The notes beneath the pieces were generated by a model. The model did no database searches. It was not told the DNA's origin and saw nothing but the letters and a program-made list of their open reading frames with translations. Shown here one piece after another: positions 42,851-51,564 of a stretch of 64,000 nucleotides of DNA; the stretch's first letter is position 1; each line of letters starts with the position of its first letter. Made by a program: the position numbers and the translations under genes. The stretch is from contig JAWKHI010000004.1 of assembly GCA_041394885.1 (NCBI GenBank), positions 225,618 through 289,617 of the forward strand, given 5' to 3'. Source of the DNA: DSOI01 sp041394885 (GTDB lineage: Bacteria; Acidobacteriota; Terriglobia; Bryobacterales; Bryobacteraceae).

Positions 42851-43642
42851 ATGCCAGAAATGCCCGAGGTGGAGGCGGTGTGCCGGAAGCTGCGTCCTGT
42901 GGCGACGGGGCGAGTGATCGAGGAGGCGCGGATCTTGCGGTGCGCGCCCGCGGAGATGGCCCCGACGGTGCGCGGACGGAGAGTGGTTGGGGTGGACCGG
43001 GCGGGCAAGCACATCCTGATTCGATTGGCCGGCGACGTCACGATTCACACGCATCTGCGGATGTCGGGCAATTTGTTTGTGATTCCCGACCATCGGTTCG
43101 CGTCGAGCCGGGCGCGTGTGGTGCTCGAATTGGACGGCGGGGGTGGAATAGTGCTGGAGGATGCGCGGGCATTGGCGCGAATGGAAGCTGGGGCGACGGC
43201 GGAAATAGAGGCGTCGATTGCGGATCTGGGAGTAGAGCCGTTGGGCCCGGAGTTTACGTTCGAGCGATTCGCGGCGATGGCGCGGGGGTCTCGCCAGCCG
43301 GCGAAGCTATTTCTGATGGACCAGACGCGGGTGGCGGGGCTGGGCAACATCTATGTGGCGGAGGCACTGTTCCAGGCGCGGGTGGATCCGCGCAAGCCTA
43401 TGCAAAGACTGACGCTTCGGAAGCTTCGAGGACTCCACGCAGCAATTGTGAATACGCTGACGCATGCGGTACAATCGGCGGTAGTCGCCTACTCCCGCCC
43501 GGGAGGATTCGGCGAGGCCGAGGAGTTTCCTCGGGCCGTTTATGGCCGGGAAGGAGCTCCATGCGTGGCTTGCCGCCGTGCGATACGACGTATTGCGCAA
43601 GGCGGCCGGTCGACGTATTACTGTCCGGGCTGCCAAAGGTGA
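42851..43642 (+). CDS. mutM: Formamidopyrimidine-DNA glycosylase
   Basis: 263 residues, 1 bp after the SAM hydrolase stop. The N-terminus MPEMPEVEAV keeps the catalytic proline and Glu after Met removal; an ATG 9 bp on would also give MPEVEAV. GKHILIRL carries the conserved Lys, VAGLGNIYVAEALFQARVDP is the helix-two-turn-helix, and CVACRRAIRRIAQGGRSTYYCPGC in pieces (CVACRR, YYCPGCQR) is the zinc finger. It removes 8-oxoguanine and nicks the abasic site in base excision repair. Intact. Confidence 0.95.
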   Translation: MPEMPEVEAVCRKLRPVATGRVIEEARILRCAPAEMAPTVRGRRVVGVDRAGKHILIRLAGDVTIHTHLRMSGNLFVIPDHRFASSRARVVLELDGGGGIVLEDARALARMEAGATAEIEASIADLGVEPLGPEFTFERFAAMARGSRQPAKLFLMDQTRVAGLGNIYVAEALFQARVDPRKPMQRLTLRKLRGLHAAIVNTLTHAVQSAVVAYSRPGGFGEAEEFPRAVYGREGAPCVACRRAIRRIAQGGRSTYYCPGCQR

Positions 43643-43645
43643 TTC

Positions 43646-44284
43646 GTGCCCACTGATCTCATAGAAGTCGATGCCGAGAAGCCGGCTCCGGAAGCGCTGG
43701 CGCGCGCGGGAGCCATCATCCGCCGAGGTGGAGTTGTGGCCGCGCCCACCGACGCACTGTATACACTGATCGCGGATCCGTTCAATTTGCAGGCGGTAGG
43801 GCGTGTGTTCGACGCAAAAGGCCGCGAGTACGCCCGGGCGCTGCCGCTGGTGGTGACCGATCATCTGATGGCGGAGGATCTGACGAAGGAAATGTCGAAG
43901 AGATTTTTCCTTTTGGCGCGGCGTTTCTGGCCGGGTCCTTTGACGATCATCGTGCCGGCGTCGGCGAAGGTGCCGTTGAAGGTGACCGGAAATACGGGGC
44001 GCCTGGCGTTGCGGCAATTGCGGTCACCGGTGGTGAACGGGCTGCTTGAATGGCTGCAGCAGCCGCTGGTTTGCACGAGCGCAAATCTGACGGGGCAGCC
44101 GACCTGCCGGAGCGGCATTGAAGTATTCGGGACGATGGACGGGCGTCTGGACCTGGTGTTGGATGGCGGCGTGTGTCCGCCGGGGGGGCCGACGACGATC
44201 GACATCACCGAACCGTGGTGGAAGGTGATCCGCGAAGGCACGATCACGGAACGCGAACTCGCGGAATGCCTCAAAGGAGCTTGA
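43646..44284 (+). CDS. Threonylcarbamoyl-AMP synthase family protein (Sua5/YciO/YrdC)
   Basis: 212 residues from GTG at 43646, 3 bp after mutM. GGVVAAPTDALYTLIADPFN is the substrate and ATP region (usual form PTETVYGLxxD), FDAKGREYARALPLVV is the KxRxxxxPL motif, RFWPGPLTII and CTSANLTGQPTC complete the YrdC fold. It uses threonine, bicarbonate and ATP to make the precursor of t6A at tRNA position 37. No Sua5 extension is present. The ALYTL variant means a YciO-type paralogue is possible. Confidence 0.88.
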   Translation: MPTDLIEVDAEKPAPEALARAGAIIRRGGVVAAPTDALYTLIADPFNLQAVGRVFDAKGREYARALPLVVTDHLMAEDLTKEMSKRFFLLARRFWPGPLTIIVPASAKVPLKVTGNTGRLALRQLRSPVVNGLLEWLQQPLVCTSANLTGQPTCRSGIEVFGTMDGRLDLVLDGGVCPPGGPTTIDITEPWWKVIREGTITERELAECLKGA

Positions 44285-44293
44285 CCCTTTCTC

Positions 44294-45082
44294 GTGAACA
44301 TCTTATTTATCGGCGACATCTTCGCCTCCGCCGGGCGCGAGATCGTGGGACAGAATCTACACGGGATCATGGACCGGGAAGCGATTGACCTGGTGATCGC
44401 CAATGTGGAGAATTCAGCGGGCGGGTTCGGGGTAACGCCGCAAATCGCGGAGGAGATGCTGAAGCTGGGCGTGGACATCATGACCACGGGCAACCACGTC
44501 TGGGACCGCCGTGAGGTGTACGAATACATCGAGCATCAGCCGCTGCTGCTGCGTCCGGCCAACTATCCGCCGGAGACGCCGGGGCGCGGCATTCATACGG
44601 TGAAGGCTCGCAACGGGGTAATGTGCGCGGTGATGAATCTGCAGGGGCGGACCCATATGGCGCCGATCGATTGCCCTTTCCGGAAGGCGGACGAGTTGCT
44701 GGCGTCGCTCGAGCCGGAGGTGAAGGTCCGGTTTGTCGATTTCCATGCCGAGGCGACGAGCGAGAAGTCCGCCATGGGTTGGTATCTGGATGGCCGGGTG
44801 ACGGCGGTGGTGGGCACGCATACGCATGTGCCGACCGCCGATGCTCGCCTGCTGCCGAACGGGACGGCGTTTCAAACCGATGTTGGGATGACGGGTCCGT
44901 ACGATTCGATTATCGGGGTGGAAAAGGATCCGGTGCTGAAGAAGTTCCTGACGGCGATGCCGGTACGTATGGAGGCGGCCAAGCAGCGTGTGGAGCTGCG
45001 CGCGGTGGTGGTGGACGCCGATGAGGGGACGGGACGGGCGCGGTCCATCCGGCCGATCATGGCGACGATCGAGCGGCCCTAA
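44294..45082 (+). CDS. ymdB: YmdB-family metallophosphoesterase
   Basis: 262 residues from GTG at 44294, 9 bp after the YrdC-like gene. The metal-binding set is complete: GDIFASAGRE at 7, NVENSAGGFG, TGNHVWDRRE, VDFHAEATSEKSAMG and VGTHTHVPTADAR. The family hydrolyses 2',3'-cyclic nucleotides and cAMP in Bacillus and influences biofilm and sporulation there. In many phyla it sits beside rny or tRNA/DNA maintenance genes; here it closes the SAM hydrolase-mutM-yrdC operon. Confidence 0.92.
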   Translation: MNILFIGDIFASAGREIVGQNLHGIMDREAIDLVIANVENSAGGFGVTPQIAEEMLKLGVDIMTTGNHVWDRREVYEYIEHQPLLLRPANYPPETPGRGIHTVKARNGVMCAVMNLQGRTHMAPIDCPFRKADELLASLEPEVKVRFVDFHAEATSEKSAMGWYLDGRVTAVVGTHTHVPTADARLLPNGTAFQTDVGMTGPYDSIIGVEKDPVLKKFLTAMPVRMEAAKQRVELRAVVVDADEGTGRARSIRPIMATIERP

Positions 45083-45230
45083 TCGGCGCAGCAAACGGGC
45101 TCCGCCTCGTGCCGGCCGGTAGGATTCGAAAAGCATTCTCGTTCCCCGAATTCATGAAGCTATCCGGTCGCGCATGGCGGCTGTTCGCCCGCGATGCGGA
45201 GGTCCAAAAGCGAGTTACTCGTCCGCAGAG

Positions 45231-46493
45231 TTATCCGAAAGTTACTTTGGTCTGCTTTTCGATCTTAGCGGGATCGAGTTCGATGCCGAACCCGGGGCGC
45301 TCCGGAAGGTCAATCATGCCGTTCACCGGCGCGAGGGGATTCTTTTCGAAATGATGGTAGGACTCCATTTTCGAAATCAGATACTCGACCAAAGGGCACG
45401 TCATGGGGGATTGGCTCGCAACCACGTGGAGCGCGGCATGGAGGCTATGGCCGTGCGGGATTACCTGCGCGTCGAAGGCCGAGGCGATGGTGCAGATCTT
45501 GACCAGTTCGCTGACACCGCCGCACCACTCGGGATCGGCCTGCACGACGGTGATGGCGCCGGCTTGCAGGAACCGGTGCGCCTCCCATCGTCCGTAGATG
45601 TGCTCGCCGGTGGCGACTGGCACCGAGGTGGCCTGACGCAATTTCACGAAACTTTCCATGCGCTCCATGGGGAAGGCTTCCTCGATCCAGCGGGGCTGGA
45701 AACGTTCGACTTGTTTCGCCCAGGCGATGGCGTAGTCGAGGTGCCAGCCTTGAAAGGCGTCGAACATGATGGTTGCGGTGTCGCCCATGGTTTCGCGGAG
45801 CGTGGCCACGAGTTCCACATTTTTGCGAAGGCCCTCGGCGCCATCGCCGGGTCCGTACGCAATGAACCATTTCTGATGGCGGAAGCCCTGCTTGAACAGG
45901 GCGGCGCATTTGGCGCGTACCGCATCGGGCTCGACCGAGTAGCCGAGACAACTGCCGTATGCTTCGACCTTGCCGCGGGTGGGTCCGCCGAGGAGGCGGT
46001 AGACGGGTGATTTGAAATAGCGGCCACGGAGATCCCACAGGCAATTGTCGACGGCGGAGATACCGATCATGAAATGGCTGGATCGGGAGTGCCGGTTGGA
46101 GCGGTACATCTGATCCCAGATTGTCTCCACGGCGAGGGCGCTTTTGCCCTTGAGGAAAGCGGCGAGTTGGCGATCGATGACAACGGCGGCTTCCGCGTCA
46201 ATGGGTCCGTAGACGCCTTCGAGTCCGGACTCGGTGCGGATCTTCAGGTAAAGGGCCTGGGCGGGAACGGTGCGCTTTTGTCCGGCGCCGGGATCGTGGT
46301 AGGGCTTGGGGCGATGCTCTTCGTAGATGTGCAGGGGCTGGACCTGATGCTGGCGATTGATACCGGTGACGGCTTCGCGGCTGCCAGCGAGGCGCCAGAT
46401 TTCGACAGCGGCGATGTTCATGCCGGCGGGCGCGGTCTGTGCAAACGCAAGCGCGGGGGCTGAGAGTGTAGAAAGGAAACGTCGGCGGTGCAT
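45231..46493 (-). CDS. Enolase-superfamily protein (mandelate racemase / sugar-acid dehydratase type), exported
   Basis: 420 residues with a twin-arginine-type start MHRRRFLSTLSAPALAFAQ. The capping domain is followed by a barrel with metal ligands in IMFDAFQGW (Asp), RWIEEAFP (Glu) and ATGEHIYGRWEA (Glu), and IPHGHSLHAALH holding the likely catalytic histidine. This arrangement is nearest to L-rhamnonate or other sugar-acid dehydratases. An exported member is uncommon but frequent in glycan-using Acidobacteriota and Planctomycetota. It ends near a 148-bp gap after ymdB and starts 49 bp from the end of the first TonB-dependent receptor, same strand, so it may be co-transcribed with that receptor. 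Confidence 0.87.
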   Translation of the reverse strand: MHRRRFLSTLSAPALAFAQTAPAGMNIAAVEIWRLAGSREAVTGINRQHQVQPLHIYEEHRPKPYHDPGAGQKRTVPAQALYLKIRTESGLEGVYGPIDAEAAVVIDRQLAAFLKGKSALAVETIWDQMYRSNRHSRSSHFMIGISAVDNCLWDLRGRYFKSPVYRLLGGPTRGKVEAYGSCLGYSVEPDAVRAKCAALFKQGFRHQKWFIAYGPGDGAEGLRKNVELVATLRETMGDTATIMFDAFQGWHLDYAIAWAKQVERFQPRWIEEAFPMERMESFVKLRQATSVPVATGEHIYGRWEAHRFLQAGAITVVQADPEWCGGVSELVKICTIASAFDAQVIPHGHSLHAALHVVASQSPMTCPLVEYLISKMESYHHFEKNPLAPVNGMIDLPERPGFGIELDPAKIEKQTKVTFG

Positions 46494-46541
46494 TAGTCGG
46501 ATTATAGTGGACCGCCGACGGAGAGCCAGGCTCGAAAGCGA

Positions 46542-49500
46542 TCAAAAGTAGATCTTCAACCCCAACTGTGTGACGCGGGCACTCTGCGCGGTATTGATTA
46601 CACCGAACTGAGGCGAGCCAAAAGCGGTGCCTGGTATCCCGAAATTCACATTATTGAAGGCGTTGAACATTTCCGCGCGGAACTGGATGCGAAAGCGCTC
46701 GCGAACGGAGAAGTTTTTCATGACACCGATGTCGAAATTCCGCGTGCCTGGAGCGCGGCCCACCGAGCGGGCGGCGTTGCCGAACAAGAACCGGGCCGGT
46801 TGGGCAAAGGCGCCGGTGTCGAACCACTTCTCGGGCGTGCGCTGGCCGGCGGGGAGGGTGGGATCCCTGAGGATGTTGGCGCGCTGTGCCCCGGCGGAAC
46901 TGGCCTCGGTGGTGTTTTGCTGGGTCGTCACGCCGTAGACAGGCCCGGAGAGTAGCGTAGTGAGAAAAGATAACTGCCAGCCGCCGAGAATCTGACTGGC
47001 GGGACCGGCATGGAGCCAGTTGCGGCCAGGCCCGAGGGGCAGGTCGTAGATCACATTGAAGGTGGCGTTGTGGGTGATGTCGAGCGGGCTGATGGCTTTG
47101 TCGAGACGGCGATTGTAGTAGTCCTGATAGCCGGCTCCGGGCGTGCCGCCGAAGTCACTGAGGGCATCGACGTTGTCGATGAACTTGGAGAAGGTGTAGT
47201 TGAACAGGAACTGCAGGCCCTGCTGGTAGCGCTTCTCGGCGCGCCATAGAAAAGCATGGTAGCTCGAATGGCCGAGGTTGGGCGAGTTGAGAGTGACGTT
47301 GGTGAACTGAGGAAAGGGCCGCCGGGATTGGATGGAGCCGGGCTGGCCCACCAATTCGGGACGCACCTGATTCATGCTCAGCCCGCCACCAGTGAGCTTA
47401 CGGCCGAGGTTGGCCACGTACTGCCCGCTGAGCAGGAGGGACTTCACTTCCTGCTGGATGCCAAAATTGTACTGGATGGAGTACGGGGAGGCGCGCTCAC
47501 GCTGGTAGAAGTTGACGGGACTATTCAGGCCAAAGGCGGGAGTACGGTCCGCGGGGCCGGGGGGCTGGGCGTTGGGAAAGCCATCCTTGAGGAGCAGCGC
47601 GGCGGTCTGGTTCTGGTCCGGGCTGACTCGCTGCGCTTCGGTAGCGAAGCCCAGCACGGCTGTGTTGCTATAGCCCTGGTCATCGGGATTGCCGAAGAAC
47701 AGTCCAGCCCCGCCGCGAATGACGGTGCTCTCCTTGTTGAAAGGCCTCCAGGCGAACCCGAAGCGGGGGGAGACGTTGTTCTTGTCGGTATTGAACAGGC
47801 GAGCGGGCTCGTCGACGCCCGCAAAAGTGACGACGCCGGGCCGTCCGGCCAAGGGGTGAATCTGATCGATGGCGAAGCCATTCTGTGTGTTTTTGTCCGC
47901 GATGCGGCCGGTCTCGACGTCGTAACGGACGCCGAGGTTCAAGGTGAGCCTTGTGGTCACTTTCCAGTCGTCCTGCACGAACATGCCGATGGAGTAGTTG
48001 TTGAAGGCGAGCAGGGGCGAGTCATTCAGCACGGCATTGGTGGCAAAGCCCAGCAGCATGGTGGCAAGGCCGTCCCCGCTGAGGGTGTTGCCCTGCAGGC
48101 CGGTGCCCTGTTGGGCGAAGGTGAACTGGCCGGACGGCTGGCGGTCAAACTCATCGGTGGTGCGGTTGTGCCGGTACTCGAATCCAGCCTTCACGCTGTG
48201 GCTTCCACGGTAGTAGCTGATGGTTTCCAAAGCCTGCCAGTAGGGATTGGTCTGGGCACGGAACACGTTGGCGGAACCGAGCGCAGTGTAGCCCTGCGGG
48301 GAAAAGACCGGGAAGGAACGATCCCCGACGCCGCGCAGGCCGAGCTTTTCCGGCCATCCGGCGTCGACGCTGGCGTGGAGAATATCGCGATCCTGATTGG
48401 TTCCGCTGACCTTGAGATCACTGAGGAGAGAGGGGCTGAAGGTACGAACCCAGGATCCGAGATAGGTGTGGGCGAGATTGGCGACGTTGCGGGAAGCGAG
48501 CCCGCCCACGCCGGAGGCGGCCGGCTCCGGAAAAGCGCTGGCCTGGGGAGTGGCATTGTGCTGGGCTACGTAGCGGCCGAAGATCCGGTCTTTGTCGGAA
48601 AGCACGTGGTCCACGCGCAGGGTGCCGTGATACTGGGTGCGCTTGACGGGAACATTGACGTTGAAGTTGTTGGCCTCGACGGCATTGCCGGGCTGATTGG
48701 GATCGGGGTAGAAGGATAGCGCACGCACGGCCACGGGATCGAAGAGGCTGGAAGGAACGATGTTGTTGGGGAACGGATCGCGCACCTTGCGGGTGGGATC
48801 GGTGGGATGATTGCGCGTGGTGAAAGGATTGTAGAGGGGCAGATCGCGGCCGGCGGCGTTGCGGAGTCCGGTGAAGTTTCCGGAGCGGCGGGCGGCGGAG
48901 GGCATGGTGAGGATGAGGGTCTGACCGCGAGTGGTCTTGGTGGCTTCGAGAGCGACGAAGAAGTGAGTCTTGTCCTTGCGGATAGGGCCGCCGAGAGTGC
49001 CGCCGAACTGGTTGTAGCGCAGCGGGGCCTTGTTGACGGCGAAGAAATTCCTTGCGTCCATGGCGTCGTTGCGGAAGAACTCGAATAGGTTGCCGCGGAA
49101 GCGATTGGTGCCGCTCTTGGTGACAGCCGTGAAAACACCGGCGGCGCTCCGTCCGTACTCGGCAGCGTAGTTGTTGGAGATGACCTTGAACTCTTCGACA
49201 GCGTCCACCATGGGGGAGAGCTCCGCTTGAGCGCGGGACATGGCGGACTTCTGGACCGAGCCACCGTCGAGCATCATGGCCTGTGACCAGGTGCGGCCGC
49301 CGGAGAAGGAAACCGCGGGCACCTCACCAGCATCGCCGAATCCCTGGACGTAGACGGCGCCGCCGACCAGTTTCGAGAGGTCCCACGCGTTGCGGCCATT
49401 GAGCGGCATTTCGACGATGGACTTGTTGTTGATGACCTGGCCCAAGTTGGAGGACTCCGATTCGATGAGCGGGGTTTCGGCTGTAATCTCGATCTGCTCG

Positions 49501-49823
49501 GCGACTTCGCCGACTTGCAGGGTGAAGTCCAATCGTGCCGTCTGATCGACTTGGAGAACGATTCCCGACCGGCGCGCCTGTTTGAAGCCGGTCTTCTGGA
49601 CTATGACCTGATAGGGGCCCGGGTCAAGGCGGGAGACCGTGTAATAACCCTCGACATTGCTTTGCGTCGGGTAACGGGTGCCCGTGTCGACATTGGTGAC
49701 GGCGATGTCGGCCAGAGGGACGACGGCGCCGGTGGGGTCCGCGACGCGTCCGGTGATTTGGGATGTTTGCGCGAAGGCGGAAATGGAAAAAAAAGAGACG
49801 AGAGCGATTCTGCGAAGCACCAT
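46542..49823 (-). CDS. TonB-dependent receptor-like outer membrane protein (Oar type), first of three
   Basis: 1093 residues from ATG at 49823, with AGAGG about 6 bp upstream. A signal peptide (MVLRRIALVSFFSISAFAQ) precedes a carboxypeptidase-regulatory fold (TSQITGRVADPTGAVVPLAD). The plug domain follows (IEITAETPLIESESSNLGQ, IVEMPLNGRNAWDLSKL) and a long beta barrel ends in QLGLKIYF with a terminal Phe, as in outer membrane proteins. No TonB box is obvious. Acidobacteriota encode large sets of these, thought to import glycan fragments. It shares a divergent 148-bp region with the sulfatase gene. Ligand unknown. Confidence 0.93.
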   Translation of the reverse strand: MVLRRIALVSFFSISAFAQTSQITGRVADPTGAVVPLADIAVTNVDTGTRYPTQSNVEGYYTVSRLDPGPYQVIVQKTGFKQARRSGIVLQVDQTARLDFTLQVGEVAEQIEITAETPLIESESSNLGQVINNKSIVEMPLNGRNAWDLSKLVGGAVYVQGFGDAGEVPAVSFSGGRTWSQAMMLDGGSVQKSAMSRAQAELSPMVDAVEEFKVISNNYAAEYGRSAAGVFTAVTKSGTNRFRGNLFEFFRNDAMDARNFFAVNKAPLRYNQFGGTLGGPIRKDKTHFFVALEATKTTRGQTLILTMPSAARRSGNFTGLRNAAGRDLPLYNPFTTRNHPTDPTRKVRDPFPNNIVPSSLFDPVAVRALSFYPDPNQPGNAVEANNFNVNVPVKRTQYHGTLRVDHVLSDKDRIFGRYVAQHNATPQASAFPEPAASGVGGLASRNVANLAHTYLGSWVRTFSPSLLSDLKVSGTNQDRDILHASVDAGWPEKLGLRGVGDRSFPVFSPQGYTALGSANVFRAQTNPYWQALETISYYRGSHSVKAGFEYRHNRTTDEFDRQPSGQFTFAQQGTGLQGNTLSGDGLATMLLGFATNAVLNDSPLLAFNNYSIGMFVQDDWKVTTRLTLNLGVRYDVETGRIADKNTQNGFAIDQIHPLAGRPGVVTFAGVDEPARLFNTDKNNVSPRFGFAWRPFNKESTVIRGGAGLFFGNPDDQGYSNTAVLGFATEAQRVSPDQNQTAALLLKDGFPNAQPPGPADRTPAFGLNSPVNFYQRERASPYSIQYNFGIQQEVKSLLLSGQYVANLGRKLTGGGLSMNQVRPELVGQPGSIQSRRPFPQFTNVTLNSPNLGHSSYHAFLWRAEKRYQQGLQFLFNYTFSKFIDNVDALSDFGGTPGAGYQDYYNRRLDKAISPLDITHNATFNVIYDLPLGPGRNWLHAGPASQILGGWQLSFLTTLLSGPVYGVTTQQNTTEASSAGAQRANILRDPTLPAGQRTPEKWFDTGAFAQPARFLFGNAARSVGRAPGTRNFDIGVMKNFSVRERFRIQFRAEMFNAFNNVNFGIPGTAFGSPQFGVINTAQSARVTQLGLKIYF

Positions 49824-49844
49824 AGCAAGACCTCTTGCGGGAAC

Positions 49845-49872
49845 CTTATCGAAGGAGGTCAACAGAAGTCAA
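49845..49872 (-). promoter_or_regulatory. Candidate sigma-70-like promoter of the first receptor
   Basis: On the minus strand TTGACT (49872-49867) and GATAAG (49850-49845) are separated by 16 bp. Transcription would begin about 15 nt before the ATG at 49823. The hexamers match the consensus at 5 and 4 of 6 positions. Confidence 0.45.
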
Positions 49873-49959
49873 GTCGGTCGGGCAGAGGGATGGGGATTGA
49901 TTTTCGCGCCGGATCGGGAGGACGGAACGCAGGACGGTGCGTCGAAACGCGATTTGCGA

Positions 49960-49965
49960 TATAAG
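49960..49965 (+). promoter_or_regulatory. -10-like element directly before the sulfatase ATG
   Basis: TATAAG ends 6 nt before the ATG at 49972, so the predicted transcript would start at the A of the start codon. No Shine-Dalgarno sequence and no clear -35 are present. A leaderless mRNA is suggested. Confidence 0.4.
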
Positions 49966-49971
49966 CATTAC

Positions 49972-51486
49972 ATGCTGCAAACGCGAAGAGACCTATTGGG
50001 GATGCTGGCGGCCGGAGCCGCTGCGCGTCCCGCCCAATCCGCTCCGAGCCCGGCGACGCCGGAACGGCCGAATATCCTATTTATCTACACCGACGATCAT
50101 TCTTATCGGACGGTGAGTTCCTACGAGGGCGCGTACCCGTGGGCGAAGACGCCGAACATGGATCGTCTGGCAGGCAAGGGAGTCCGGTTCACGGCGGCTT
50201 ATATCGGGGCGTGGTGCATGCCGTCGCGGGCGACGCTGCTGACGGGCAAGCATCAATTCGCGGTTGAATCGATGCGGATGGCGGGGACGTATCCAGGCAG
50301 CACCTACGATCCGGCGCAGTGCCCCTTCTGGCCCAAGACGTTTCGCGACGCAGGCTATTTCACGGCGCAGATCGGCAAGTGGCACACCGGCACCGACACC
50401 GGCTATGGCCGCGACTGGGACTATCAGATTGTCTGGAACCGGCCGCAGCATCCGGAAACTTCGCAGAATTATTACTATCACCAGCCGATTACGTATCAGG
50501 GCGGGAAGACCGAGTGGCTGGAACGCTATTCGACCGATCAATACACGGACTGGGCGGTGGACTTCATTCGCGGCAAGGGGCGGGACACGTCGAAGCCGTG
50601 GTATCTGTGGCTTTGCTTCGGAGCGGTGCATAGCCCGTATCAGCCTGCCGAGCGCCACAAGAAGGAGTTGGCCGGTATCGACTTCGAGACGCCGAAAGAT
50701 ATCTTCTCTCCGCGTCCGGGCAAGCCGGACTGGGCGCAGAAGATCAATCATTGGGAAAAGGACGCCAACGGGCGTCCGGTATCGGGAGGAAAGTCGCTGA
50801 CCGACTGGGTACGCCAGTATCATCAAGGGGTTTTTGCGCTGGATGAAGCGTTCAAGCGATTGATGGACGTGCTCGAGGAAACGGGCCAGAGCAAGAACAC
50901 GCTGGTGATCTGGACGGCGGATCAGGGGCTGGCGTTCGGGCAACACGGATTCCGTGGAACCAAGATTGCAGCTTACGATGCGAACATCCGGTCTCCGATG
51001 GTGATCTCGATGCCGGGCAAGGTGGCCGAGGGAAGGGTGTGTACGGCGCCGGTGGCGGGCGTGGACATTGTCCCGACGATCTTCAAGTTCGCGGGAGTGA
51101 AGCCGCCGTGGCAGTTCCAAGGCCGCGACCTGAGTCCATTGCTGAGGAATCCGGACACGAAGTGGGACTATCCGGCACTGTTGTGCGCCACGGGACAGAC
51201 GTTCGGCTCCGACACGAACGTGATTCCGGAAGGGGAGAAGGCCTTCCACAACGGCGTGCCTTGGTATGTGCTGATCCGGGAACGGAAGTACAAGTATGTC
51301 CGGCCGCTGATTAAGGACCTGGAAGAGTTGTACGACATCGAGAAGGATCCGGATGAGCTGGACAACCTGGCGGTGAAGCCCGCGCACAAAGCGACGCTGC
51401 GGCGGATGCGCGGCGTGGCGATCGCGGAGCTTCGGCGAAACAAGGCGGGTTTTGTGGATCGAATGCCGGCGGTGCGGGAGGCGTAG
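49972..51486 (+). CDS. Cys-type sulfatase, exported
   Basis: 504 residues with a twin-arginine-like start (MLQTRRDLLGMLAAGAAARP). IYTDDHSYR supplies metal ligands D41 and D42. The formylglycine site is C82 in CMPSRATLLTG, matching CxPSR. GKWHTG and TADQGLAFGQHGFRGTK complete the catalytic set. The family removes sulfate esters from sugars or glycans after a formylglycine-generating enzyme, not seen here, activates the Cys. Divergent from one receptor and 78 bp before another on the same strand, it fits a sulfated-glycan utilisation locus. Confidence 0.93.
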   Translation: MLQTRRDLLGMLAAGAAARPAQSAPSPATPERPNILFIYTDDHSYRTVSSYEGAYPWAKTPNMDRLAGKGVRFTAAYIGAWCMPSRATLLTGKHQFAVESMRMAGTYPGSTYDPAQCPFWPKTFRDAGYFTAQIGKWHTGTDTGYGRDWDYQIVWNRPQHPETSQNYYYHQPITYQGGKTEWLERYSTDQYTDWAVDFIRGKGRDTSKPWYLWLCFGAVHSPYQPAERHKKELAGIDFETPKDIFSPRPGKPDWAQKINHWEKDANGRPVSGGKSLTDWVRQYHQGVFALDEAFKRLMDVLEETGQSKNTLVIWTADQGLAFGQHGFRGTKIAAYDANIRSPMVISMPGKVAEGRVCTAPVAGVDIVPTIFKFAGVKPPWQFQGRDLSPLLRNPDTKWDYPALLCATGQTFGSDTNVIPEGEKAFHNGVPWYVLIRERKYKYVRPLIKDLEELYDIEKDPDELDNLAVKPAHKATLRRMRGVAIAELRRNKAGFVDRMPAVREA

Positions 51487-51528
51487 ACGCGGGTTGGGCG
51501 CGGGGGCAGGAGAGGCAGAAGGATAGGG

Positions 51529-51557
51529 TTGTTAATTTCTTAAGCTTCGTATAGAAT
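51529..51557 (+). promoter_or_regulatory. Candidate promoter of the second receptor, leaderless arrangement
   Basis: TTGTTA (51529-51534), a 17-bp spacer and TAGAAT (51552-51557). The start point would fall within one or two bases of the ATG at 51565. No ribosome-binding site is visible before the gene. Confidence 0.45.
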
Positions 51558-51564
51558 GCTGGAC

